Assembly (NCBI GenBank): GCA_002633005.1
Contig: NMRA01001098.1
Location: 1,368 to 37,039, forward strand
Source: Phoronis australis
Lineage: Eukaryota; Phoronida; Phoronidae
DNA length: 35,672 bases
Direction: 5' to 3'
Of the stretch, positions 1-10,560 are shown in pieces. Made by a program: the position numbers and the translations under genes. How positions within the stretch are numbered: the stretch's first letter is position 1; every line of letters begins with the position of its first letter. Below the pieces are notes generated by a model. That model saw only the letters and a list, made by a program, of their open reading frames with translations, had not been told where the DNA came from and ran no database searches.

Positions 1-533
1 TTGAGAGCAAAAACAACAACACAGCCATCCTCACGTGTTGGCCGGACTCACTACTCACCACCATGCGCGAGTTAGGTCCTTATAGACATGTTCACCAAAA
101 TGAAACTGCTGTTTTCTTGTTAAAATATAGAGTACGATTTTACTTAAATTTTGATAATTTAACGTGCAAATAGTTTAAAAATGACAATTATAAGTCGATT
201 TTGACGTCTTCCTTTGTTGACAGTGAAACCGCATTACCGCGTAGTAATCTTGTGTGACGATTCTCTGAGTGTGCAGGTTTAGCCTGGACTGAAAGTGAAA
301 TATCTCGGCCAAAACTTCATCGATTTTCGTGGGAGAAAAACGCTTGTTTTCAGAATTTTACGAGGAATTTGTTGATGAATCTTTTAAATGTCATTGAAAA
401 AGGCGAAAATACAAACGCGCGAGTCATATTTCTTCAGGCAGCCCTTAGCGGCTTCACGGGCAATAAAATGTAATCGACCGAATAGATTCGTCGACCACAG
501 ATTTACCCTGTGGTTTTTCCGCTTGATCCCAGT
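1..533. other. No recognisable feature
   Basis: A+T-rich sequence with no convincing ORF, repeat or RNA gene by eye. If the SLC52 terminal exon at 4958 belongs to a gene whose main exon lies left of the window, this stretch is part of that gene's last intron. That is inference. Confidence 0.4.
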
Positions 534-569
534 CCGCCCCGAGTTGCTCTAGCAGCCAACTCGGGGCGG
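534..569. repeat. GC-rich perfect hairpin
   Basis: Two 13-base arms (534-546, CCGCCCCGAGTTG, and 557-569) are exact reverse complements around a 10-base loop. The hairpin stands out in A+T-rich surroundings. A small CCACAG/CTGTGG hairpin lies just upstream at about 495-513. The function is unknown; it could be the remnant of a palindromic transposon end. Confidence 0.6.
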
Positions 570-617
570 TCTCTCACGAGGGTTTAGCGTTATGAGGAAA
601 GAGGTCACCAATGAACG

Positions 618-761
618 CATGGGCGGCGCACCATAGGGGGCTGGGGGGGCTATAGCCCGCACCTTTTTCAGTGCTACGCCTCACATGGTCTATAGGCGAT
701 GAAAGACAGGGAGCTGAGAGGGCTTTAGCCCCCCACTTTTTTCAGCGTTGCGCCGCCCATG
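618..761. repeat. Small element with 13-bp inverted ends
   Basis: CATGGGCGGCGCA at 618-630 is exactly reverse-complemented at 749-761. Between them are two related direct blocks, each of the form GGGCTWTAGCCC followed by a CACTTTTTTCAG-like tract (about 645-685 and 728-755). The flanks share GAAC (GAACG on the left, GAACC on the right), which may be a short duplication. It looks like a non-autonomous MITE or SINE-like repeat of about 144 bp. The family was not identified. Confidence 0.5.
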
Positions 762-1493
762 GAACCGTGACGAGGGCGGATATAAAGTCAGCGCAACGTG
801 TAACATCCTGTGTATAGCGCCACCTGGTATGCAAGGAGGAAGACATCAGGACGGAGTGATGTCAAAAATTTCTGCAAGCATTTACCACTTTTTGGAGGGA
901 AAAGTGAATTTTCATGTGTCAACGAGAATATGGTTTGAACATTTATATCGTCATGTTGTTAGTCCTGTTGTTCTGCTATGATTGAACCTTTCTTTTTTGC
1001 TAATTTTTCATAAAACGTTGACACGTGACTTAATCAGTGGCTGATGGGTATAAAGTAATATATAAAAAATAATTGCTGGCCGTCTGGAACACGTTGTACC
1101 AGACGTGCGCAAACTGCGCATGTGGACCCATTGCACTGATCACCTGTAACTATTTTTGTGCTTTATTAATATACTAGCCGTTACTGAGCTAGTGGGAAAC
1201 GCCGAGGGGAAATAGATACACCTGAGAGTGAACCGATCGAGTGTTCATCGCAAGAGACAGGAATGAAGAGACCGTGTTCAAAGCTTCAAGCAGAATTTCT
1301 GTCACCTGTCAGATTTTAGTAGGCAATTAAGGAGTGCAGCTGTGGGATTCTTCCCCCAGGCAGTACAAATTTCTTTCCAGAACACTTGACCCTGCCGTAA
1401 CTCAAAGCACGGTAATCAGATTTATTCTTCAGTTTAAAGTGGAAACTAAGAATGCATTTAAAATATTGTGTAGTACGCAAAGTATATAGATGT

Positions 1494-1659
1494 CAGTGGC
1501 GGATTTAGAGGGGGGCCAAGGGAGCCATGTCCCCCTCCCCCCCATAAAATTCTCCCAGTTCCATTTGGCAGTTCGGGGTGCGAATGTCTGAAGGGCAAAA
1601 TTCTGTCTAATACTCTATTAATGCCGTCCCCCCAACTCAAAATCCTGAATCCGCCCCTG
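1494..1659. mobile_element. MITE with CAG..CTG ends, 166 bp
   Basis: The ends are imperfect inverted repeats: the left begins CAGTGGCGGATTTAG and the right, reverse-complemented, begins CAGGGGCGGATTCAG. Both have poly-G/poly-C tracts just inside. GATGT flanks the element directly at 1489-1493 and 1660-1664 and looks like a 5-bp TSD. No coding capacity is seen. The 78-residue ORF across it (1458-1694, minus) is a by-product of the repeat. Confidence 0.7.
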
Positions 1660-1989
1660 GATGTATTTACAAAAGTTGCATCATCAATGTACATAGCCTA
1701 CTGAGGTAGAAAGCCAGCTAGCTGTATGAAAACTATCGTCGACATACAGCTAAGTAGCCGTGTGGATAGCTCCGTTAGACACCGAAATTTCACACAACCC
1801 CGGTACTCAGCTCAGTTGTGAAACTTAGAGCTAACAACCTGTAAGGGTGCATGCAGAATCTGGGAATGAAACGACATTCACAGTGCCCGTTATAGCCGTT
1901 TATAGAAGTAAACGAAATCTAATGAACGTTATTTTTCGTAATTCTCCGCATTTTGTAACAAAGGAAAATCCTGCCGTCGTTATGAAAAC

Positions 1990-3106
1990 CACAGGCGCTT
2001 GGGTTTATCGCAAATGACGTCACAATATATATATAAGAAAACATAAAGGTTGGACACTCGAAATCTGTTTGCTCAGAATTTTCTACTCAAATGTGCATGG
2101 AACTCCACGAAACTAGCATCGGACAACTCTTAGAATACCTTCTTTCATTTGATCTCTTCAAATTGCCTTGGAGTGGTGATTTGGCGACAAAAATGCCAAA
2201 AGAATGCCAAAATCACAAATTCAAGGACCTGATTCCGTGATGTCATGGCAGACGGTCTTCGCACATCCGGGTTTTGACCGACGCTCCCGAGCTAAATCCG
2301 AAAGTCTAATTTCGCGCGGCTTTCGCCGTCAATCCATCGACTACTTGATCATGAGAAGAGGAGAGCACTTTATTGCCAAATAAATGTAATTACTCACATA
2401 TTTGTGTCAAATATAAATTATCCAGATGCAGTATTGATATGCGAAGTTTTTTTTTGTACTGTGATTTCTTATGAAGGTTTTATTTTTGGCCAAAACCATT
2501 GAGTTAACTCGTCGGCCACGCGCATTGTAATACTTGCACGGGCTGCGTTTTCTGGCCGAGTGTGTGTTGTGCTTCAATCAAAAAAGTGCGTGATGTCAAG
2601 ATGAGAAACAAGATACGTCAGTTTATGCAATAAAATTCTAAGTTAAGGGCTAAAATGAGCCGTCAGTGGAATAAAGTTACAAATAATCATTAAAATACTA
2701 ACTTTAACATTCTCAATTAGTTGACTTTTGGATTAGAGTTATTGAATTTGAAATATAGGTTGCTTGCTCAAACTTGAAGTTTCACCTACGTCAGGCGTAC
2801 AAGTTGAAGCACAACAGAAATCCGCCATGTTTACTATTTCAGGTCCTTGAATTCAGAGTTTTGAGATTGTTTTGGAAATTCCATCGCCAATTCACCACTC
2901 ACGAAGACAGTTAATGGGATCTAGGAAAGATAAGGCTTCGAAGGTTTATGCAACACCAGACTGAGGGAGGTGCACGCAGATTTTATTTGGATTTTGGACG
3001 GTTGAAGTTGGGAGCCTCGGCTTGGCAAAGTTTAAGTGTCCAACCTTTATGTTTTCTTATATATATTATTGAGTGACGTCATTTGCGATAAACCCAAGCG
3101 CCTGTG
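1990..3106. mobile_element. hAT-like foldback MITE, 1,117 bp
   Basis: The outer inverted repeat of about 70 bp (1990-2058 against 3035-3106) is nearly perfect and starts CACAGGCGCTTGGG. Weaker inverted similarity continues inward to about 2232 and 2843, for example AATTCAAGGACCT against its complement. The element is flanked on both sides by ATGAAAAC (1982-1989 and 3107-3114). An 8-bp TSD with CA-starting ends is typical of hAT elements. No transposase is present, so it is non-autonomous. Confidence 0.85.
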
Positions 3107-3770
3107 ATGAAAACAGTGCAATCTCGTGACACGTGCACGTACGCGCCATTTCCCAAAACTGCGATATCTCTCTAGAGTATTTTCTGAAATTGTTTTTTTT
3201 TGGTATTCAAATAATAAAAACTTGTAACGAAATGACATCACTTCCGATTGTTATGACATGTACGCAACCTATACAGTTGATTGAAGAACATGGAAATTGG
3301 TCCGATAAGTGACGCACTGGCGCCCAAAGAGCGCATCGCAATTTTAGCAGCAGATCGACTGAAGAATGCCAATTTTCCAACACCCTGATAAATAATTTAG
3401 TTTACTCAAGGAAGAGTAAATTTTTTTTAATGATGCATCATTAATTTTGGCGGCAACATGCTCGATGAATTATTTTCGTGACAGAAGCCGGGGGAGTGAA
3501 ATTAAGCCGACGAAGTGACGTCACCCAAGCCAGTACGAAACTGGCCACCCTCCCTCCGCGTCCGCGAAAAAACGACCCGCGAGAAAAAATAGAACACCTC
3601 GAATCCAAGTAGGGGGCTGGTGCAATACCTGGGACCAAGGCGGTGCCGAAACGGGAGCAACAAAGGTCTGTAGTGAAGCGGGGGAGACGGAGTTTGTGCA
3701 AACGATGCATTTTGTATAATAGATAAATGTAGTTAAAACCGAGCTTAGGAGCTAGAAACCTGACTCAAGG

Positions 3771-3851
3771 GTCTAGTAGGACTCGAACTCACGACCTCGA
3801 GTAAAGACTGAAGGCGGGCGCCTATCACAATAGGCCACCTTGCCTCCTCTT
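3771..3851 (-). repeat. tRNA-derived SINE head
   Basis: On the minus strand an A-box-like GGTGGCCTATTG is followed about 45 bases later by a B-box-like GAGTTCGAGTCC, spaced as in a class II (Leu/Ser-type) tRNA. The acceptor and T stems do not pair properly, so this is a tRNA-derived SINE promoter rather than a working tRNA gene. The B-box context GGTCGTGAGTTCGAGTC recurs at 29757-29820. Confidence 0.55.
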
Positions 3852-4022
3852 CCGATGGGTATAAAGCCACAAACCAAACTTTACGGACTTTCTATTTTCG
3901 GAAAATTTGTACTTTTGATGAGTGAAATTACATAGTTTTGTAGACATTTGGCTAAATGTACACTCAGACTTGACGATAAGGTCATACATAACATTAAGCA
4001 TTGCATTTCCTCAGTGTTGAAC

Positions 4023-4284
4023 TGCCAAAACTTGGGAAATGAATTGATTAACTCATAAGGCCCGTTTTCTAATATCACTGAATCAAAAAGCTTTTCAGAG
4101 TTTACTGACGTTGGCTTGCCCCGAGAGCTTGAATTCAGCTATGGCGAACCTGCCAAAACTTGGGAAATGAATTGATTAACTTGATCTCATAAGGCCCGTT
4201 TTCTAATATCACTGAATCAAAAAGCTTTTCAGAGTTTACTGACGTTGGCTTGCCCCGAGAGCTTGAATTCAGCTATGGCGAACC
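4023..4284. repeat. Near-perfect tandem duplication, about 130 bp x 2
   Basis: Unit 1 (4023-4150, 128 bp) and unit 2 (4151-4284, 134 bp) are identical by eye except for a 6-base insertion after GATTAAC in unit 2. The unit contains no recognisable gene. The near identity means a very recent duplication or an assembly artefact. Confidence 0.9.
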
Positions 4285-4714
4285 TATATTATAGGATTTG
4301 AGAACACTCGCTTTTCACTCTCGTGGTTTTGCGAGGTCTTGCAAGAAGATGTTTTTACATAATCAACTAGGTCTACGAAACGTTCTCTCAGGATCTGTTT
4401 CATAAAAACGACAAAAATGTGTTACGATACCACTGCACACTTGTTAAAAAAGATTTGGTCAAGTTAGTATGAGTGCATGACGGAATATAAATAATTTACA
4501 GCAATTATGTCAGTAACTAGCAGTCACGTGTATATTCTGGGAGAGTGTGCTTTTGTTCAATTGAGATTTCATTATTTTTCAGAAATAGTTGTGTGAAGTG
4601 TAAAACCAAATTTCAGTCATGTGTTTTGCGTCATTTTTCGCGAAAATGGTTCCTGGGCTACATTAAGTAGATCACGTTTAGTGCTAGAAAGGCAATGTCA
4701 CTCAAGTTTGCATT

Positions 4715-4765
4715 TAGACAGTGACCACCAGAGCCAGAGCCAGTTAGAGACGGTGGTCACTGTCT
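4715..4765. mobile_element. 51-bp hairpin insertion with 10-bp direct flanks
   Basis: AGACAGTGACCACC (4716-4729) and its exact reverse complement (4752-4765) form a 14-bp stem around a 22-base loop. The unit lies between two copies of AGTTTGCATT (4705-4714 and 4766-4775), as expected for a TSD. It looks like a minimal palindromic MITE about 240 bp upstream of the SLC52 terminal exon. Confidence 0.65.
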
Positions 4766-4957
4766 AGTTTGCATTACAACTGAAGCAATGGGTGACAGCC
4801 ACGTGTAGCTTTAGTGGCGTCTTTGCTGGCGTCTAAAGTTTACGGAACACGCTCTTGGAGCATTAATTAAGTCTTGGTCAGGAGGTAGTTTGTTTACTGA
4901 GACTTATCATTCATAACGGGAAGTATTGGGCTCTATCACCTTACTGTTATTTTTCAG

Positions 4958-5155
4958 ATATCTTCGTACATTTTGTTTTCGGTGGTCAAGTGCTACTTGC
5001 GAGCTGCCTTGGCAACGGTAGCTGCTGGACTAGGACAAAAAGCGCTGGTGTATTACAGCTTGGTGCCGGAGTTCTCTGTTGCTCTGTTGGTGTTGCCCTC
5101 ATTTATATGCGTCGACGTGCTGAAACTGTTGACTGATATCCCTCAATGTGCCTAA
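4958..5155 (+). CDS. SLC52A: Riboflavin transporter paralog (SLC52 family), terminal exon only
   Basis: SLC52 proteins are plasma-membrane riboflavin carriers with about 11 membrane spans. This segment encodes the last one to two spans and the C-terminus. It begins right after a good acceptor (TTACTGTTATTTTTCAG ending at 4957) in phase 0 and runs 65 codons to a TAA at 5153-5155. Aligned without gaps to the exon at 15378-15599 it shares 40 of 64 residues, including KCYLR, PSF and the final VLKLLTDIPQC. It keeps the reading frame despite many third-position changes, which argues for a functional exon. No matching main exon exists between 1 and 4957, so that exon should lie left of the window. 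Otherwise this is an orphan exon left by tandem duplication. No poly(A) signal was recognised close by. Confidence 0.8.
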   Translation: MSSYILFSVVKCYLRAALATVAAGLGQKALVYYSLVPEFSVALLVLPSFICVDVLKLLTDIPQCA

Positions 5156-5590
5156 CATAAATTTCAAATAACGTTGAGATGAACAAACCATAAATGTGTG
5201 AACAGAATGAGTTTTTTTACTTTTTACTTCTTTAATCCAGATAAGCATGAACAAGGGCGTGGGAGTCGACGTCGATATTAAGACAGACCTGACGTAGCAT
5301 AGATGTCGCAAGCCGAGGTTGATTGTTGGGTGCATAAGTTGTTTAGACGCTGATATTTCGTTTGTTTCCCGTCCAAGAAACGTAGGACATCGACGTCCGA
5401 TAACAGCCATTTTTAATGAATTTGCTACCACATCTCAACCGACGTGGTGACGTTATTTCAACGTTGAAACGATGCTGTAATGTCTGGTGGGCTATGGATT
5501 CAGACCAATGAAAGGGCGGGTTTATTGCCAGTGTATCAACCGGGAAAACCGGGGTCGCCGTCCGCTCTTGATATCAGGAAATTTGGTCTA
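5156..5590. other. No recognisable gene
   Basis: 3' flank of the first SLC52 copy, presumably including its 3' UTR. The 110-residue minus-strand ORF at 5099-5431 overlaps the exon on the opposite strand, resembles nothing I recognise and is probably chance. Confidence 0.4.
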
Positions 5591-6015
5591 AAGGCCATTT
5601 CATACTAGCGTCGATTCGGCGATGGTTTGGGGAGTTGCGGTCAATATGAACGGTTGTAATTTCGGTCCTGGATCGAAGTTAACAGCGCCAGTTAACTTCA
5701 CAGTAAACAGGTAGATTTAACAACAGAGGACAGTGTTGTCGCTAATAATTGCTTATGCTTTGCTCAAATAATCACTAATCGAATTAGAAACAAGTTTTAT
5801 GTCAATTAGCACACGTAAATGGTCTCAAATTGCCACATTACAGAAATCTTAGCGCGCACGGTATGCATCAGCGCTACCTTGCGATTACTTCGATGAACGA
5901 CAGTGTCACCTACCCTTTACTTCGATGCTGTTAACGGCCGAAGCTGGTATGAACGATTCGCAGTTTACATCAACGCTTACCTCTTACCGGAGTTAACTTA
6001 GTATGAAAGGGCCTT
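5591..6015. mobile_element. TA-flanked MITE, 425 bp
   Basis: The 17-base ends match at 16 positions: AAGGCCATTTCATACTA at 5591-5607, and AAGGCCCTTTCATACTA as the complement of 5999-6015. TA lies directly outside both ends (5589-5590 and 6016-6017), which fits a TA target duplication as in Tc1/mariner-type elements. No ORF of note. Confidence 0.7.
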
Positions 6016-6380
6016 TAGCTCCTATTGTGTCGTACAGGGCAATTATGGCACCGACGATGTCTTTCTTCACGGCAATAAAATAGTGACTGAAATACATTGA
6101 AATGTCAAGGACAGAAACTGGTAGTTTTTTAACTTGTTTGGCTTCTGAAATTGAGTTCTTCGTGAAAAGTTGGTGTAAAATCCTTCTTTCGTGGAAGAAA
6201 TGACGTAAAAAATTCGCCAAAACGAATGCCTTTTATTTGTTGACACTAGAATGACCATCATAGTTTTGATTCGATGCGTGTTTACATTAGAAAATGACCT
6301 AAACGAGCGATCGGTAGTTTCATGTCATGTCAAAATATTTGCCTTCGATAAATACATGTCAGACTTACAGGACAGTCAGT

Positions 6381-6695
6381 TCAGCCGCTTGGACACAGTT
6401 TTAACATGGAAATAACATTAAAAAACGAGCCAATGCCTTTCGAAGTTTCTGGAACATCTGTCCGCTCGACTAAAGATAAAAATTCTTCACCAATAACCTC
6501 TGAATCGGCCGACTCGATGGCATTCTCAATTAAATCATAGTTGTCGTATTCAACTTCCATGAAGTGCGTAGCCATTTTACACATTTTAATGTGGCAATGA
6601 ACAGTTAGGCTTCGGCAGCGGCCAATTTGCAGTCCCAAAATATTAAAATCTACGGGTAGGCTAGATTTAGGGGCACTTTTAGTTAGATATTGCAT
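6381..6695 (-). CDS. Possible small acidic ORF or exon, unrecognised
   Basis: A 104-codon minus-strand ORF. Its middle is strikingly acidic and protein-like (MEVEYDNYDLIENAIESAD, then SEVIGEEFLSLVER). An internal Met in good context (aaaATGgct, about 6574) would give a shorter product that begins MATHFMEVEY. No domain is recognised and no partner exon is visible. It could be a first exon of a host or transposon gene, or chance. Kept only because the residue composition is unlike random A+T-rich translation. Confidence 0.2.
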   Translation of the reverse strand: MQYLTKSAPKSSLPVDFNILGLQIGRCRSLTVHCHIKMCKMATHFMEVEYDNYDLIENAIESADSEVIGEEFLSLVERTDVPETSKGIGSFFNVISMLKLCPSG

Positions 6696-6789
6696 GTAGG
6701 CTCAGTGAATGTGGTTTGTTTGTATTTGTGAACATGTTGAGAATGAAAAAGCCCACTTGCTCGGCTGTAGCTGCACTTTCCCCTCGTTA

Positions 6790-7200
6790 GTTTTCATAAT
6801 TTATGCAAATTAAGACCGCCATTATTCAAACACCTACTTGTGCTCATAGCTAGGACAAAAGCACCAATTTATTGTAAACTATATTAATGTTTTCTCCTAT
6901 GTTTCTATGGTCAATTACTTTAATGAAGTCAGTGTGTGCAAGATGTTGCATAATAAATTTGCATAATTTATGCAATGAACGCCCACCATAAAAAATCTGT
7001 TTCTATTTGTGAGTGCCATACGGGGCATTCATGTAAATCACTTTGACATTTGCACCCATGTTTTTGTGGTCAATGAACTTATGGAAATCAGTTTGCTGGC
7101 CATTACATCATAAATTTGTATAACTTATAACTTCATTTTAAATGCTTCCCCTAACGGACACAATTAATGCAGATACAAATTATGCATGTGAATCAAACAT
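6790..7200. repeat. Degenerate about-159-bp repeats with palindromic TTGCATAA motif
   Basis: Blocks around 6890-6984 and 7050-7142 align at an offset of about 159 bases; both contain the pattern TGTTTNTRTGGTCAAT followed by a TAAATTTGNATAA run. A perfect TTGCATAA-T-TTATGCAA palindrome is present around 6959-6976, and a related CATAATTTATGCAAATTAAG lies near 6797. It looks like an old A+T-rich tandem duplication. Confidence 0.45.
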
Positions 7201-9297
7201 TTGCAATTAATTACTAGGTTTCCAAAACCATGCAATTCATTCTAGTTTTTCCACAACTGACAATGCGCAGCTCATCATTTAGTATCATGTCACCAAGGGT
7301 TGGAAACACCGTCTTTGTAAAAGCCATTAAGTTCCCGTTACGATCTCCCTAAACTCCAGTCTTGGACCAGCAGCAACCAAATCCCTGGATTTGCATCTCT
7401 TCAGGCACCAAAAGTGCTCTTTCCCCGATGACCAACTTCCACGGGTCAGATTCCAAAGCTACGCTTTTACATTTTAGCTGCGAAATATGGGTATGGCCAC
7501 GGAAACTAGTAGTCTTTGGGAATGGACTTTGGTCTTCGTGTGTGGAACCTTTTCGGTGCGTGTGTGGAGTTCAGTGGTGCAAATCGGCGGATTTGCACCT
7601 CGGGTTTGATGTCTTCGAATCCGGAATTGGAGTTTACGGGATCGTAACTGTATTCTGAAGGTGCTTTCGTGGAATTGTTTCCAGCCCTTGGTTATGTAAG
7701 CAGCCAAATCACTAGACCAGTTAGTTCAGTTACAATAAGCCAACCGGTACAGACATTATTTTTCGATGCATGACATATAAGGCGTGTGAATTGTGTGTAA
7801 TTCCATTACATACAGTCGAAGTTGACCCCCTCAGATATTTAAGAGTTTGCCAAAATGAGAACGATATACGTTGACTTTTTGATAAAATCCATGGTTATGA
7901 TTTTCAATGAAGACAATGTCCTTGGCCAGTAGTAAGCAATTCGACACTTCCGTTTATCGTGCCGATTTGTTTATTCTATTTTTCCGTGAAAGTCAAAACT
8001 TCACTACTAGATTTGAAACTACCGGATTCCAAAAACGTTTTCATTCTGATTTAATTAGCATAACATTTTGATACGACGATATTATGATATAATGCTTCTA
8101 ATATTAATCTCTATACAATACTGTGATATTTTTCAACTTTTCCATGTAATGGCATTAAAAAATGTGGTATAATGCAATGCAAAATCTGTAAAATACATTT
8201 ACGTTCGAAACTGCGATAATTTTTATGTACAGTGTACAGTTAGATTTCAACAATTTTTACCTGTTTTATAGTTCTTTGTTTTTATTCTTTTTTCTGTTTA
8301 CACAAGATTACCTACATTCTAATATTGGTAGCATACGTTCTTCATAGACTATAAGAGGTTATCTTATATGCTACATTTGTGGTCCTCTTTTAAGACACAT
8401 GGCCTCATAGCAGTAATATAACGTAGTAAAGAACTAGGTGATACCAACGTAGTTCTCGGCGGACACGCTTTTGGCAGGAACGTCTTGCTTTTTGAAGGTT
8501 TATTGCGCCATACCATTCGATCATCCAAATGTCTCGCTTTTTGACCCATAGCGAAATTGACTTATTACCATTTTTCATTGTGATTTGCCACGCCGTTCGG
8601 GTAAAAAGTCAAAAGCGCTGCTGAAACGTTTTCATGTGTTTCATCCTCTACTTTTGACATAGACCCAGATGTCCCACTTTATATCCGATTCTTCAATTTT
8701 TCACTCCAGGTGTCCCATTTTTTCATTTTTGAATGTTGGCAACTATGTGACATACCTATGGAGTTGCAAGCTTGTCTTGATTTAGTCAAAATCAGTCAAC
8801 AAAATGCCACACGTCATGCTACTGAACATGTATATCAAAGGGAATGTGAAGCTGATTGACGAGAACAGAAGAAACAGCACTGAAGATTCAAACTACAGTC
8901 AGCCAAGCTTGAAAATGGGCTGTTTACCTACTACCACATTTGCATTGTTGTTACTGTGGTAAGGACATTATGCAAAAACATTAAATCCAATCAGATGAGA
9001 CTGTGTCGTTATCAAATGTGAAATAAATGAAGTATGACGACTTCCGAGCTTCATGCAAATAGTATAAGATGCCGATGAAACGTGGAACGATGAATGGGGC
9101 ATCTGTAGATTGTAAAAACATCGGCTCTCTTACGCTGGCAATTTCATTCGAGCTGGCAAAAATCTCGGCCCGCATTTCAAAATTTTAGGTCGCACCTGCA
9201 ACCTGTAGCTCGTGATGTTAATTGCACTAACGTGAACTTTCGCATGATTGAAAGAGTGCATAGGAATAGAGAAATGACCAGGTAGGGGAATTTCCTA
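7201..9297. other. Intergenic, no recognisable gene
   Basis: About 2.1 kb of A+T-rich sequence. The ORFs here (for example 7362-7658 plus and 7474-7707 minus) overlap on opposite strands, have no domain I recognise and are probably chance. No clear TIR pair or tandem repeat was found. Confidence 0.4.
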
Positions 9298-10045
9298 CAG
9301 TGGCCTAAAGATGACATCGCGCGTTTTTTTTTTGTTTTTTTTTAATTATCTCAGGATCTCGAGATCCCTACTTAATTCTCTCGTGATCTCCATTCTATCA
9401 ATATATTCTGTTTTGAGATGCATACCGTTCACAACTAAAAAATCATCGTTTTCGCAACGAATAGTGGATAAAATTGAATGAATGGTAAGGGGCGTCTGCT
9501 ATTTTGTCCCACACGGTCAATAGAGCTATCACAACAAAACATTAATGAAAACGCTTATTTTTAGAACTTCCATTTGTCAACTGTCCAGATAACGTGATCT
9601 GAGGGAAAGACGGAACTTAGGTTAATCAAAATACAACAGACTTACGTTTCTGATGTTAATGGAATGATTTGAAAGAAGCTCATTCCGCTTAAGATTTCAA
9701 TACTACTAGTTTTGCTGGCTAGAAAACAAAATTAGAATTAGGCCTCTTACGGTTATAAAATCGGTCTCACGTGATAGGCCTTGTTTTCTGTTTCCAAGAA
9801 TATTTTAATCTGTATAGCATTGAAGCTGTTAGAGATGTGTTCAACAAAGGGATGACACAAAAAGAATGTAGACATGCTCATTCCGTCTGCTATCGATCCA
9901 CATGCTGTGGCAATGCGAGGAGCCAGAAGGCTGATTACGCAGAGCGACACACTATAAGGAAGATTATCTTGGGATAATTAAGTTAGGATCTTGAGATCTC
10001 GAGATGGTTAAAAAATGAACGCGCGATGCCATCTTTGGGCCACCG
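9298..10045. mobile_element. Tc1/mariner-like MITE, 748 bp
   Basis: Imperfect TIRs of about 90 bp start CAGTGGCCTAAAGATG on the left and CGGTGGCCCAAAGATG on the right complement, then GACATCGCGCG or GGCATCGCGCG, a T-rich tract and a GATCTCGAGATC-like palindrome. TA lies directly outside both ends (9296-9297 and 10046-10047). TA duplication with CAGT-type ends fits Tc1/mariner MITEs. The internal 68-residue ORF (9771-9977) is not recognisable as transposase. The element ends about 515 bp before the SLC52 start codon. Confidence 0.75.
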
Positions 10046-10560
10046 TAACTTCCACATTACCGGTAGCTGGAAAATTTTTAGAAAGCTGTGTTCGCCGGTT
10101 GACAGCTTGGACAAGTGTTAGAGTATGATCTCATATCCGAGTGAGTGCATGTGAAGGAGTAGTTCAGAGAATTAAGTGTTACGTAATACACCCCCAATAT
10201 GAGGAATTCTAGTAAACATGTTTGTTCAGTATATCCTGTTATGATTCATGTATGTCACTACATAAGTGTATGATCGCATGGATTGTAATAGACTCAGTAG
10301 TATCAGTAGAAGAGTATGTAATAAAACTATTATCCTCCTTCAGACTAGTATAATTATCCTTGGACCGCGTTCTCGCTCTGCGTCGCGCATTCAACGTTCC
10401 TAACCGAACAGAATGCCTTTCACTGCTAGAGCACAATGGTGATCTCTCCACTTCAGCTCACATGAATTGAACGATATACGGCACCTTGAAGGGTCAAGGC
10501 TAGGGGTTGGGTTTGATTGAAAAGTCCGTTCAAAATGACATTCAAAGACTGTACGTTACG
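10046..10560 (+). other. 5' flank of the complete SLC52 copy
   Basis: This region should hold the promoter and 5' UTR or upstream exon junction of the transporter gene. I see no strong TATA box or initiator. An in-frame stop (TAG, 10501-10503) precedes the first in-frame ATG at 10561. Confidence 0.4.

Noticed and set aside
10507-10560. Upstream extension of the SLC52 main exon frame (18 codons)
   Set aside because: The frame is open but contains no ATG; the first in-frame Met is at 10561 and a stop precedes at 10501-10503.
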